Source: Bradyrhizobium sp. 186
GTDB taxonomy: Bacteria > Pseudomonadota > Alphaproteobacteria > Rhizobiales > Xanthobacteraceae
Assembly: GCF_023101685.1 (NCBI RefSeq)
Contig: NZ_CP082164.1
Location: 9,388,501-9,452,500 of the forward strand
Length of the DNA stretch: 64,000 nucleotides
Direction of reading: 5' to 3'
Under the pieces are notes generated by a model. The model was not told where the DNA came from, made no database searches, and saw nothing but the letters and a program-made list of their open reading frames with translations. Each line of letters begins with the position of its first letter. The first letter of the stretch is position 1. The translations under genes were made by a program, and so were the position numbers. Positions 34,389 through 42,649 of this stretch are shown here, piece by piece.

Positions 34389-34787
34389 TCAGGTCACACA
34401 GCGGCCGGGCTGGAGCAGCTTGGCGACCTCGGTCAGGGAGCTGACCATCGGCTCGCAGGCGATCGTTGGCTTGTTGCGGCCCTGCTTCTGCTTCTGGGGC
34501 GGGATCGGCGGCTTGGCATTGCCGGTTTCGATGACGGCAGGAATTCGCAGCAGCACTGACGTATCGGCGAGATCGTTCAGGCGCATCGAGACGGTGCGGG
34601 TGGCAACCGCCTCCGGCTTGAGATCGGTGAGCCGGTCCGCCTTGCCGGCGCGATTGACGACATTGCCGGATTGGTCTGCGACCGCCTGCCAGCGGTCGGT
34701 CAGATCATGGCCGAAGGCCAATTGCACCGCGCCGAGCGTCGCGACAATCGCGACCGCGCCCAAAAATCCCTTATAAATCTGTGACAT
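34389..34787 (-). CDS. Secreted or membrane-anchored hypothetical protein
   Basis: A 132-residue protein. A hydrophobic N-terminal segment (about 6-26, GFLGAVAIVATLGAVQLAFG) could be a signal peptide or anchor. The rest is polar with Pro/Gln/Lys-rich stretch PPIPPQKQKQGRNKP near the C-terminus and two Cys residues (CEPM, GRCVT). No family is recognised. Confidence 0.6.
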   Translation of the reverse strand: MSQIYKGFLGAVAIVATLGAVQLAFGHDLTDRWQAVADQSGNVVNRAGKADRLTDLKPEAVATRTVSMRLNDLADTSVLLRIPAVIETGNAKPPIPPQKQKQGRNKPTIACEPMVSSLTEVAKLLQPGRCVT

Positions 34788-35040
34788 AGCTATCGGTCCC
34801 TCGCCCCATGCGATCGCGGGAACAACGCAAGCAGCGGACCAGGAGTTCTCAGCCGTTAAGATCACTTAACCGTGTGCGAAAAATCATCGCAGGCGGCACA
34901 AAAAAATTTTGCAACCGCTTGGAACGACTCCCGGGCCTTGGAGTCGTCCCAGAAGCCGGCTATTCCCCCCTGCCCCATAAGCCGGTGACGTAGGGCGCGA
35001 CCGTGGTGATGCCGGTCGCGCCTTACTTTTTTTCTGGCGT

Positions 35041-35640
35041 CTACTTCGCCTTCCCCGCGAGCCACTCCCGCCCCTCGGCATAGAGCTTCTCGACCTCGGC
35101 ACCGGTCAGGCCCGGCATGTCGCGCTTGACCTTGTAGCCGATCAGCTCCTGCATGTAGGCGAGGTGGCGGTAGCCTTCGGGCAGCGCGGCCAGCGCCTGC
35201 TGGTCCAGGCGGAGGGTCGCGGCGGGATCAACCGGGTCGATCCGGTCCTTCTCGTAGATCGGCTGGCGGCGGACGATGCCCCATTGGCCCTGCCGCCTCT
35301 CCAGGAAATCATAGAAGCGCCCCGTGCAGACCACGTCGCAGAGCACGTCATGCACCGGCGCGCGCTGCGAGATGGTCATCTTGGTCTGCGCGATGGCGCG
35401 CTCGCCCTCGAGGTCGATGCTGGTGCCGCCGAGGAAATGCAGGATGCGCACGCCCTTGGCAAACCCCTCCTGGCTGACGCGGATGAAATCCAGCGCCGGC
35501 CCCTGAAACCACGTGGCGGACATCCAGCCTTCCTCATGCCAGACGGTCGCAAAGCGCGCCCAATCACCGGCATCACGCCAGACCGCCCAGTTCTCGACGA
35601 GGTCGCGGATGGCGAGGCGGTCGAGGAGTTGCTGGTCCAT
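35041..35640 (-). CDS. NTF2/SnoaL-like protein
   Basis: A 199-residue protein. The N-terminal block LAIRDLVENWAVWRDAGDWARFATVWHEEGWM is the usual start of SnoaL-like hydroxylation-dioxygenase or isomerase folds, and ISQRAPVHDVLCDVVCTGRFYDFLERRQGQWGI continues the cone-shaped fold. Members include dehydratases and ring-hydroxylating small subunits; the function here is unknown. ATG 35640 is the first start that fits the family. Confidence 0.78.
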   Translation of the reverse strand: MDQQLLDRLAIRDLVENWAVWRDAGDWARFATVWHEEGWMSATWFQGPALDFIRVSQEGFAKGVRILHFLGGTSIDLEGERAIAQTKMTISQRAPVHDVLCDVVCTGRFYDFLERRQGQWGIVRRQPIYEKDRIDPVDPAATLRLDQQALAALPEGYRHLAYMQELIGYKVKRDMPGLTGAEVEKLYAEGREWLAGKAK

Positions 35641-35821
35641 GAACACGTCTCCGATTGCACTGCGGCTGCAACGCGTCCGCTGCATGAGGTATGAGCGGCG
35701 AATTCGATGGCCGTCAAGCGCGGCAAACGACATGAAAAATCCGGCGCACCTTGCGGCACGCCGGATCAAATCACCATTCGCTAGATTCAGGCTCCTTCTT
35801 ACGACGCAGGCGCCTTTCTTA

Positions 35822-36628
35822 TTATGCCGCCGGTGCCTTCGACGTGCGGTTGCGCGAGTTGCGCTGGAAGAACAGCGCCTGGCTCGCCACCGCCGACACC
35901 ATCGCCGGCTGGAACGGCTTCGAGATCAGGAACGCCGGCTCGGGCCGCTCGCCGGTGAGGAAGCGCTCCGGATAGGCGGTGATGAACACCACCGGCACCT
36001 CGAAGGTTCGCAGCAATTCGTTGACGGCGTCCAGGCCGGACGAGCCGTCGGCAAGCTGGATATCGGCAAGGATCAGGCCGGGCCGCCTGTTCTTGGCGAG
36101 CGCCACCGCATCGGCATGGGTGCGCGCGACGCCGACGACGTTGTGCCCGAGATTCTTCACCAGGCTCTCGAGGTCCATGGCGATGAAGGTCTCGTCCTCG
36201 ATGATCAGCACGTCGGTCGCGATCTCGGCCGCCATCTCACGGCCCGCGGCATCCGCAAGCCGCCGCGTCTCGCCGACGTCGGTGCCGAGGATGTAGCCGA
36301 CTTCCTCTTCCGAGAATCCTTCGAGCGACAGCAGCAGGAACGCCTGCCGCGGCAGCGGCGTGATGTTCGACAGCCGCCGCTCCGGCGGCATCGGCAGGGT
36401 CGCCACTTCGGAATCATCGTTGACGGAGACCGAATTCCAGATCTGGGTGAACAGCCGAAACAGGCCGACGCGCGGTCCGTGGCTCTCGTCGAGCACCGAC
36501 GGATCCCCCAGCATGGCTTCCAACATGGCTGCGACATAGGCGTCGCCGGAGGCCTGGCTGCCCGTCAGGGCGCGCGCGTACCGGCGCAACAAGGGCAGGT
36601 GTTCAGCAACAAGCTGTGAACGGGACAT
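35822..36628 (-). CDS. phyR: General stress response regulator PhyR
   Basis: A 268-residue response regulator with reversed layout: an N-terminal ECF-sigma-like domain (about 1-125) and a C-terminal receiver domain (about 138-256). The receiver has the acidic pair in IIEDE, the phospho-acceptor D189 in GLILADIQLADG and the Lys in LISKPF. Phosphorylated PhyR is known to bind NepR through its sigma-like part and free EcfG. Divergent nepR-ecfG genes confirm the identity. ATG 36628 is preceded by GGAG; a plausible EcfG promoter lies at 36705-36729. Confidence 0.97.
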   Translation of the reverse strand: MSRSQLVAEHLPLLRRYARALTGSQASGDAYVAAMLEAMLGDPSVLDESHGPRVGLFRLFTQIWNSVSVNDDSEVATLPMPPERRLSNITPLPRQAFLLLSLEGFSEEEVGYILGTDVGETRRLADAAGREMAAEIATDVLIIEDETFIAMDLESLVKNLGHNVVGVARTHADAVALAKNRRPGLILADIQLADGSSGLDAVNELLRTFEVPVVFITAYPERFLTGERPEPAFLISKPFQPAMVSAVASQALFFQRNSRNRTSKAPAA

Positions 36629-36704
36629 CCCCACTCCATTCATCTTCAGGCCAAACTTCAACCAGCATAACCGCGGGGAGGCCCGGTTCCCCTGCACGAC
36701 TGAC

Positions 36705-36729
36705 TACGCTCCAAATCAACAAAAGTTCC
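36705..36729 (-). promoter_or_regulatory. Candidate EcfG-type promoter of phyR
   Basis: On the minus strand GGAAC (36729-36725) is followed after exactly 16 bp by CGTA (36708-36705). The known EcfG consensus in these bacteria is GGAAC-N16/17-CGTT, so this has one mismatch. It would start phyR transcription about 70 bp before its ATG. Confidence 0.6.
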
Positions 36730-36738
36730 GCGAGAGGG

Positions 36739-36763
36739 GGAACTTTTTATCGAACCTCGCATT
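36739..36763 (+). promoter_or_regulatory. Candidate EcfG-type promoter of nepR-ecfG
   Basis: GGAAC (36739-36743) is followed after 16 bp by CATT (36760-36763), one mismatch from CGTT. Together with the phyR element it forms an inverted pair (AAAGTTCC ... GGAACTTT). It would start transcription about 75 bp before nepR. Confidence 0.5.
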
Positions 36764-36845
36764 GTGCCTATCCAGGGAACGGCTCCCGGTTGAGAAAACC
36801 TCTCGATTTCGCAGTGACTTAACTCGGGGAAACGTGGAACAGGTC

Positions 36846-37079
36846 ATGAAAGATCTCAAATCTCAAGCCAGCAGAAACACGACCCCCGGCAAGGGAGGCC
36901 TGACACCGGAGATCCAGTCCCGGATTGGGCACCAACTGCGCGCCATGTACGACGATGTCGTGCGGCAGGGGGTTCCGGACCGGTTCGCGGAGCTAATCAA
37001 GAAGCTTGATGCGCCGGGAGCGTCACCCCAAGTGGAAAATGACGGGGGCTCTAACGACAACAACACTGGGAGGGATTAA
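36846..37079 (+). CDS. nepR: Anti-sigma factor NepR
   Basis: A 77-residue protein with the NepR core LTPEIQSRIGHQLRAMYDDVVRQGVPDRFAELIKKLD. NepR holds EcfG inactive until phosphorylated PhyR removes it. Its TAA overlaps the ATG of ecfG (TAATG), so the two are made at a coupled ratio. Confidence 0.95.
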   Translation: MKDLKSQASRNTTPGKGGLTPEIQSRIGHQLRAMYDDVVRQGVPDRFAELIKKLDAPGASPQVENDGGSNDNNTGRD

Positions 37080-37627
37080 TGCCTCTCACGAATTCCCTGC
37101 GCGACGATATCCTGGCGGCCGTGCCTAGCCTGCGCGCGTTCGCCATCTCACTCAGCGGCAATGCGGACCGCGCCGACGATTTGGTCCAGGAGACGCTGTT
37201 GCGCGCCCTCGCCAACATCGACTCGTTCCAGCCCGGCTCCAACCTGCCGGCGTGGCTGTTCACGATCCTGCGTAACCTGTTCCGCTCCGATTATCGGAAG
37301 CGGCGGCGGGAGGTCGAGGATGCGGAAGGCAACTATGCCAAAACGCTGAAGACGCAGCCCTCGCAGAACGCGCATCTCGAGTTTGAGGAGTTTCGCACGG
37401 CGCTCGACAAGCTTCCGCAGGACCAGCGCGAAGCCTTGATCCTGGTCGGCGCCTCCGGCTTCTCCTATGAGGATGCGGCTTCGATCTGCGGCTGCGCGGT
37501 CGGCACGATCAAGAGCCGCGTCAACCGCGCCCGCTCGAAGCTCGCCGCGCTGCTCTATGTCGACGGCGCCGAGGACTTTGGGCCCGACGAAACCGTGCGC
37601 GCCGTGATCGGCGGCAGCGGCGGATAG
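37079..37627 (+). CDS. ecfG: General stress sigma factor EcfG
   Basis: A 182-residue ECF sigma factor. Region 2 reads NADRADDLVQETLLRALANIDSFQPGSNLPAWLFTILRNLFRSDYRKRRRE, and region 4 reads LPQDQREALILVGASGFSYEDAASICGCAVGTIKSRVNRARSKL. It directs RNA polymerase to GGAAC-type stress promoters. The linkage to nepR and phyR identifies it as EcfG rather than another ECF factor. Confidence 0.95.
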   Translation: MPLTNSLRDDILAAVPSLRAFAISLSGNADRADDLVQETLLRALANIDSFQPGSNLPAWLFTILRNLFRSDYRKRRREVEDAEGNYAKTLKTQPSQNAHLEFEEFRTALDKLPQDQREALILVGASGFSYEDAASICGCAVGTIKSRVNRARSKLAALLYVDGAEDFGPDETVRAVIGGSGG

Positions 37628-37663
37628 CGGCCGGCGTCAATCGGACCAGGACGACGACGATGA

Positions 37664-37689
37664 AGACGGCCGTTCCCGCGGCCGTCTTT
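37664..37689 (+). terminator. Rho-independent terminator after ecfG
   Basis: AAGACGGCCG and CGGCCGTCTT flank a 6-nt loop and are followed by T. The A-run on one side and T on the other allow it to serve both ecfG and the convergent nitroreductase gene. Confidence 0.7.
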
Positions 37690-37734
37690 ACGCGTGTCCG
37701 AAAACGTGATGGCGGTCGTGCTTAAGCCGCCCGA

Positions 37735-38436
37735 TCACTCTTCCACGAACATCGCCGTGTCGGCGACGCTTGCGCGCGAGGTGCGGTAGCTGTTGACCTT
37801 GTGGGCGTTGTCGGCATAGCCGAACGAGATGCCGCAGACGACGCGGCGGTCGTCGGACAAGTTGAAGTGGCGGCGGATCAGCCCGGAATGGCGCGCAAGC
37901 GCGGCCTGCGGAATCGTGCCGAGCCCGAGCGCCTGAGCGGCCAGCATGAAATTGCTGACATAAGCACCACAATCGATCGCGCCGTAGATGCCGAGCGGCT
38001 CGTTGGTGTGGATGATCGCCACATGCGGCGCGCCGAAGAAATTGTAATTCTCCAGCGCCTGCTTGGCGTAGGCCATCTTGTCGCCGCGGGCGATGCCGAG
38101 CGTGTTGTAGAGCTGAAAACCGCTCTCGCGCCGGCGTTCGAGATAGGTGCCGAGATATTCGCGCGGCGGGGTGAAATCGTAGTCGTCGCCGAGGCCGCCC
38201 GAAGCCTCCGCGTAGATCAGCTTGCGGAAGCGCTCCTTGGCCTCGCCGCTGGCGATGACCACCTGCCACGGCTGGCTGTTGCACCAGGACGCGGTGCGCT
38301 GCGCGGTCCTCAGCACGTGCTCGATGGTCGCGCGATCGACGTCCTGGGGGAGGAAAGCGCGGACGGAGTAGCGCTCATTGAGGAGCTCCTCGAGCACGCC
38401 GATGCGGTCCTGGTTCTGGCTCACTGTTGCATCCAT
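37735..38436 (-). CDS. Nitroreductase-family flavoprotein
   Basis: A 233-residue FMN-dependent oxidoreductase. The family opening reads LLNERYSVRAFLPQDVDRATIEHVLRTAQRTASWCNSQPWQVVIASGEAKERF. The FMN-binding region around DCGAYVSNFMLAAQALGLGTIPQAALA and the terminal KVNSYRTSRASVADTAMFVEE fit. Such enzymes reduce nitro or quinone compounds with NAD(P)H; the substrate is not predictable. It converges on ecfG. Confidence 0.88.
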   Translation of the reverse strand: MDATVSQNQDRIGVLEELLNERYSVRAFLPQDVDRATIEHVLRTAQRTASWCNSQPWQVVIASGEAKERFRKLIYAEASGGLGDDYDFTPPREYLGTYLERRRESGFQLYNTLGIARGDKMAYAKQALENYNFFGAPHVAIIHTNEPLGIYGAIDCGAYVSNFMLAAQALGLGTIPQAALARHSGLIRRHFNLSDDRRVVCGISFGYADNAHKVNSYRTSRASVADTAMFVEE

Positions 38437-38460
38437 GAATTAGCTCGTGCTCTTTTCTTC

Positions 38461-38721
38461 GTAGGGTGGGCAAAGGCGCCGTAGCGCCGTGCCCACAAGC
38501 AGGCGTGCCTCCCCGGAGCATCTGCATATGGTGGGCACGCTTCGAGGCTGGGCAAGTATCCAATGCATCTTCAATGCTGTAGAAAATTATCCGTTGTTGT
38601 ACGAGGAGGCAGTCAGGAAATTCCATCAAAGTCGCCTTGGGCCCACGCGATAAGAACGATGTTCTACGACGCGGCCGCCGCAATGAATACTTGCCCAGCC
38701 TCTTCGCTTTGCCCACCCTAC
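38461..38721. repeat. Intergenic repeat with GTAGGGTGGGCAAAG arms
   Basis: GTAGGGTGGGCAAAG at 38461-38475 is mirrored by CTTTGCCCACCCTAC at 38707-38721. The 306-bp gap has no credible gene. The centre contains GCGCCGTAGCGCCGTGCCCAC, another short hairpin. The long spacing suggests two repeat copies in inverse orientation, or a repeat with inserted sequence. Confidence 0.6.
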
Positions 38722-38742
38722 AAGATGCGGGGACGCGAGGGA

Positions 38743-39987
38743 TCACCGCCCCTTGGTTGGAATCTTGTTGTACGGCACGTCCTTGTCGACGCGGATGTCG
38801 CCGGGCAGGCCCAGCACCCGCTCGGCGATGATGTTGCGCAAGATCTCATCGGTGCCACCGGCGATCCGCATCGAGGGCGACGACAGCAGCATCTGCTGGA
38901 ACTGGCCGTGCGCGGTTTCCTCGTCCGTGCCGGTGAGAACGCCGGCCGCGCCCTGGAGGTCCATCGCGTAAGTCGCGATGTCCTGGAGCATCATGCCCGA
39001 CACCAGCTTGCCGATGGAGTTTTCCGGACCCGGCTGCTCGCCCTTCGACAGCGACGAGATCGCGCGGTAGCTCGTGTACTTCAAGCCGCTCGACTTCACG
39101 ACCCAGCTCGCAAGCCTCGAGCGCACGGCCGGATCGTCGATCGCAAGCCCGTCCTCCAGCATCAGATTGGAGCAGAACTCGAACATTTCAGGCACGCCGG
39201 TCGCAAGCCGCGAGCCGATCGACATGCGCTCGTTCATCAGCGTGGTCAGCGAGACGCTCCAGCCCTCGCCGACGGCGCCGAGGCGTTGGCTGTCCGGGAT
39301 CACGACGTCGGTGAAATAGACCTCGTTGAACTCCTGCATGCCGTTGGCCTGCCTGATCGGGCGGACCTCGACGCCCGGGCTCTTCATGTCCAGGAAGAAC
39401 ATGGTGAGGCCCTTGTGCTTGGGCACATTGGGATCGGTGCGCGCGATCAGCAAACCGTAATCGGAATAATGCGCGCCGGAGGTCCATATCTTCTGGCCGT
39501 TGACGACCCAATTGTCGCCCTTCTTCTCCGCGCGCGTGCGCAGGCCGGCGACGTCCGAGCCGGCGGACGGCTCGGAGAACAGCTGGCACCAGATCTCGTC
39601 GCCCGCCGCAAGCTTCGGCAGATGGCGGCGTTTCGCCTCCTCGCTGCCCCAGGCCATCACGGTCGGGCCGCACATGCCTTCGCCGATCTGGAACGGCTGC
39701 GTCAGCTTGCCATAGACGCCCTCCTCCTGCTGCCAGATCACGCGCTCGATCGGTGTGGCGCCGCGACCGCCATATTCCTTCGGCCAGTGCAGGCAGACCC
39801 AGCCGCCTTCGGCCTTCTTCTTCTGCCAGGCCTTGCCGACGTCGACGATATCGTGCTCGGCAAGCCGGATGCGGCCGAGCGAGGATTTTGACAGCTCCGC
39901 CAAAAATTCCTTCGGCGCGTTGGTGTCGACCCATTTGCGCGCGGTCTCGCGGAAGGCGGCTTCCTGCGGCGTGTCGTCGAAATTCAT
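38743..39987 (-). CDS. Acyl-CoA dehydrogenase, first of tandem pair
   Basis: A 414-residue FAD enzyme of the large PimC/FadE-like group. The FAD/substrate domain shows WCQLFSEPSAGSDVAGLRTRAEKKGDNWVVNGQKIWTSGAHYSDYGLLIARTD, and the C-terminal helix ends in RIAGGTDEILRNIIAERVLGLPGDIRVDKDVPYNKIPTKGR. It oxidises acyl-CoA to the 2-enoyl-CoA. The next gene is a close paralogue, and a third, smaller dehydrogenase follows. The set resembles the PimC/PimD pairs used for dicarboxyl- or aryl-acyl-CoA, but the substrate is inference. Confidence 0.92.
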   Translation of the reverse strand: MNFDDTPQEAAFRETARKWVDTNAPKEFLAELSKSSLGRIRLAEHDIVDVGKAWQKKKAEGGWVCLHWPKEYGGRGATPIERVIWQQEEGVYGKLTQPFQIGEGMCGPTVMAWGSEEAKRRHLPKLAAGDEIWCQLFSEPSAGSDVAGLRTRAEKKGDNWVVNGQKIWTSGAHYSDYGLLIARTDPNVPKHKGLTMFFLDMKSPGVEVRPIRQANGMQEFNEVYFTDVVIPDSQRLGAVGEGWSVSLTTLMNERMSIGSRLATGVPEMFEFCSNLMLEDGLAIDDPAVRSRLASWVVKSSGLKYTSYRAISSLSKGEQPGPENSIGKLVSGMMLQDIATYAMDLQGAAGVLTGTDEETAHGQFQQMLLSSPSMRIAGGTDEILRNIIAERVLGLPGDIRVDKDVPYNKIPTKGR

Positions 39988-40001
39988 GGCTGCTTCCTTT
40001 C

Positions 40002-40100
40002 TGTCATTCCGGGGGGGCGCAGCGCGAACCCGGAATCTAGAGGTTGCTTACTCACTTCGAGATTCCGGGTTCGCCGCTTTGCGGCGCCCCGGAATGACGG
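40002..40100. repeat. Palindromic repeat (CGTCATTCCGGGG family), copy c
   Basis: TGTCATTCCGGGG on the left and CCCCGGAATGACGG on the right, with inner ACCCGGAATC and GATTCCGGGT arms. It lies between two acyl-CoA dehydrogenase genes in the same direction; its right end touches the stop codon at 40101, so the repeat forms part of the operon transcript. Confidence 0.87.
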
Positions 40101-41348
40101 CTAATTTCCTCCCTTCGTCGGGATCTTGTTGAACGGCACGTCCTTGTCGACACGGATGTCGCCGGGCAGGCCCAGCACCCGCTCGGCGATGATGTTGCGC
40201 ATGATCTCGTCGGTGCCGCCCTCGACACGGGTGCCGGGCGCGCGCAGCAACATCGCCTGGAAGCGGCCGGCGACATCGGCGTCTTCGGGGCCGCTGACCA
40301 CGCCGGCCGCGCCCTGAAGATCGAGCGCGTAGGTCGCGACGTCCTGGATCATCGCCCCCGCGACCAGCTTGCCGATGGAATTTTCCGGCCCCGGACGCTC
40401 GCCCTTCGACAGCGCCGAGATCGCGCGCATGCTGGTGTAGCGCAGCCCGCTCGCCTTCACCGCCCAGTTCGCAAGCTTCGAGCGCACCGCGCGGTCCTCG
40501 ATCGCGGGACCGTCGTCCAACATCAGGCTCGCGCAATAGTCGAACAATTCAGGGAAGCCGGTCGAGACGCCTGCGCCGATCGACATGCGCTCGTTCATCA
40601 GCGTGGTCAGCGAGACGTTCCAGCCGTCATTGACCTCGCCGAGGCGCTGGTGATCGGGGATGCGGACATTGGTGAAATAGACCTCGTTGAAGTCGGAGGC
40701 ACCGTTCGCCTGCTTGATCGGCCGCACCTCGACGCCGGGACTCTTCATGTCCAGGAAGAACATGGTGAGGCCCTTGTGCTTGGCCACGTTGGGATCGGTG
40801 CGCGTCAGCAAGATGCCGTAGTCCGAGTAATGCGCGCCTGACGTCCAGATCTTCTGGCCGTTGATGACCCATTCGTCACCATCCTTTTCCGCCCGCGTGC
40901 GCAGGCCCGCGACGTCGGAGCCGCCCGCCGGCTCGGAGAACAGCTGGCACCAGACCTTTTCGCCGGACGCGAGCGGCGGCAGATAGTTGCGCTTATGCTC
41001 CTCGCGCGCGAACGCCATCATGGTCGGCCCGCACATGCCGTGACCGATGATGAACATGCCGGAGAGCTTGCCGAACGGGCCCTCTTCCTGCTGCCAGATC
41101 ACGCGCTCGATCGGCGACGAGCCGCGGCCGCCATAGTCCCTCGGCCAGTGCAGGCAGGCCCAGCCGGCCTCGGCCTTCTTCTTCTGCCAGGCCTTTGCGA
41201 CTTCGAGGATGTTGGCGTTCTTGAGTTGCGTGCGGCCGAGCGAAGATTTTCGCAGCTCGTCCTCGTACTGCTTGGGTGCGTTCGCCGCGATCCAGGCGCG
41301 CGCCTGGCTGCGGAATTCGGCTTCCTGCGGGGTGTCGTCGAAGTTCAT
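40101..41348 (-). CDS. Acyl-CoA dehydrogenase, second of tandem pair
   Basis: A 415-residue paralogue of the next gene in the transcript. N-terminus (MNFDDTPQEAEFRSQARAWIA) and C-terminus (RVEGGTDEIMRNIIAERVLGLPGDIRVDKDVPFNKIPTKGG) align almost residue for residue with the downstream copy. WCQLFSEPAGGSDVAGLRTRAEKDGDEWVINGQKIWTSGAHYSDYG is the substrate/FAD region. The pair shows recent duplication with selection for separate substrates or a heteromeric enzyme. Confidence 0.92.
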   Translation of the reverse strand: MNFDDTPQEAEFRSQARAWIAANAPKQYEDELRKSSLGRTQLKNANILEVAKAWQKKKAEAGWACLHWPRDYGGRGSSPIERVIWQQEEGPFGKLSGMFIIGHGMCGPTMMAFAREEHKRNYLPPLASGEKVWCQLFSEPAGGSDVAGLRTRAEKDGDEWVINGQKIWTSGAHYSDYGILLTRTDPNVAKHKGLTMFFLDMKSPGVEVRPIKQANGASDFNEVYFTNVRIPDHQRLGEVNDGWNVSLTTLMNERMSIGAGVSTGFPELFDYCASLMLDDGPAIEDRAVRSKLANWAVKASGLRYTSMRAISALSKGERPGPENSIGKLVAGAMIQDVATYALDLQGAAGVVSGPEDADVAGRFQAMLLRAPGTRVEGGTDEIMRNIIAERVLGLPGDIRVDKDVPFNKIPTKGGN

Positions 41349-41363
41349 GACGTTGTCCTTCGC

Positions 41364-42491
41364 TTACGCCGCGTTCTTCTTGCGCATGCGGTCGATCAAC
41401 TGGTCTTCCCAATAGGACAGGCTGCCGAGCCCGAGGGCCATCGCGTTGGCGCGGCGGTAGTACATGTGGCAGTCGAACTCCCAGGTAAAACCCATGCCGC
41501 CGTGAACCTGGATGTTGTTCTTGGCGCAGTGCTGGAACGCCTGCGTTGCACTGATACGCGCGGCGGCGGCGGCTTCCGGCAATTCGGACGCGTTAGTCGA
41601 GAGCGCCCAGGCGCCGTAATAGCTGTTGGAACGCGCCAGCGTCGCCGACACATACATATCGGCCAGCATGTGCTTGACGGCCTGGAACGAACCGATCTGC
41701 CGGCCGAAGGCGATGCGGTCGAGCGCGTAGTCACGGCCCATCTCCAGCGCGCGATCGGCACCGCCGACCTGCTCAAAGGCAGAGAGCACCGCTGCGCGGT
41801 CGAGCACCTGCGTGAGAATGCTCCAGCCTTCGCCTGCCGCGCCCAGCGGCTCGGCCTTGCAGTTATTGAAGGTGATCTCGGCCTGGCCACGGGTCGGGTC
41901 GAGATTGGCGAGGTTTTTGACCTCGACGCCGCTGGCCTTGAGGTCGACCAGGAACAACGAGATGTCGCTGTCGCGCCCGACCGATCCCGTGCGCGCGGCA
42001 ACGACCGCGAAGTCGGCGATCGCGCCATCGGCAACCGGCTTCTTGACGCCGTTGAGCACGCCGCCAGCCGCCGCAAGCTTGACGTTCTTCGGCGACGGAT
42101 TGCCCTTGCCCTCGAACAGCGCGAGCGTGCCGATCGCCTCACCCGACGCGATCGCCGGCAGCCACTTCTTCTTCTGCGCGTCGCGGCCCGCGATCAGCAG
42201 CGCTTCGGCCGCGAGGTAGACGGTCGAGGAAAACGGCACCGGCGCGTTCGCCCGGCCCATCTCTTCCGCAATCACACAGAGTTCGAGATGACCGGCGCCC
42301 GCGCCGCCAAAATCCTCGGGAATAGCGACACCGAGAAAACCCATTTCGGCGAGGCCCTTCCAGAGCTCCTTGTCATAGGGCGTCTTGCCGTCGAGCACGA
42401 CGCGCACCGCCTTGGGCGAGCATTTTTCGGTGAGGAATTTGCGCGCCTGGTCGCGGAGCTGTTTCTGATCGTCAGAGAAATCGAAGTTCAT
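41364..42491 (-). CDS. Acyl-CoA dehydrogenase, small PimD-like subunit type
   Basis: A 375-residue protein. It opens with MNFDFSDDQKQLRDQARKFLTEKCSPKAVRVVLDGKTPYDKELWKGLAEMGFLGVAIPEDFGGAGAGHLELCVIAEEMGRANAPVPF and ends in MYYRRANAMALGLGSLSYWEDQLIDRMRKKNAA. This is the divergent class that pairs with a large PimC-like partner in Rhodopseudomonas and Bradyrhizobium. It lies 15 bp upstream of the large subunit gene in transcript order, so a heteromeric dehydrogenase is likely. Confidence 0.9.
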   Translation of the reverse strand: MNFDFSDDQKQLRDQARKFLTEKCSPKAVRVVLDGKTPYDKELWKGLAEMGFLGVAIPEDFGGAGAGHLELCVIAEEMGRANAPVPFSSTVYLAAEALLIAGRDAQKKKWLPAIASGEAIGTLALFEGKGNPSPKNVKLAAAGGVLNGVKKPVADGAIADFAVVAARTGSVGRDSDISLFLVDLKASGVEVKNLANLDPTRGQAEITFNNCKAEPLGAAGEGWSILTQVLDRAAVLSAFEQVGGADRALEMGRDYALDRIAFGRQIGSFQAVKHMLADMYVSATLARSNSYYGAWALSTNASELPEAAAAARISATQAFQHCAKNNIQVHGGMGFTWEFDCHMYYRRANAMALGLGSLSYWEDQLIDRMRKKNAA

Positions 42492-42531
42492 GGCGGCTTA
42501 CCTTTGTTTATTCGTTCTCATTCATTGATGC

Positions 42532-42630
42532 CATCATTCCGAGGCGCGCGTAGCGCGAGCCCGGAATCCATAACCACGAGCCGGGGCTATGGATTCCGGG
42601 CTTGGCCCTCCGGGCCATCCCGGAATGACG
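42532..42630. repeat. Palindromic repeat (CGTCATTCCGGGG family), copy d
   Basis: CATCATTCCGAGG on the left and CCCGGAATGACG on the right, with inner CCCGGAATCCAT and ATGGATTCCGGG arms. It lies between the small acyl-CoA dehydrogenase gene and the CoA ligase gene. Confidence 0.85.
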
Positions 42631-42649
42631 AATGGAGAGAGTTGCGCCC

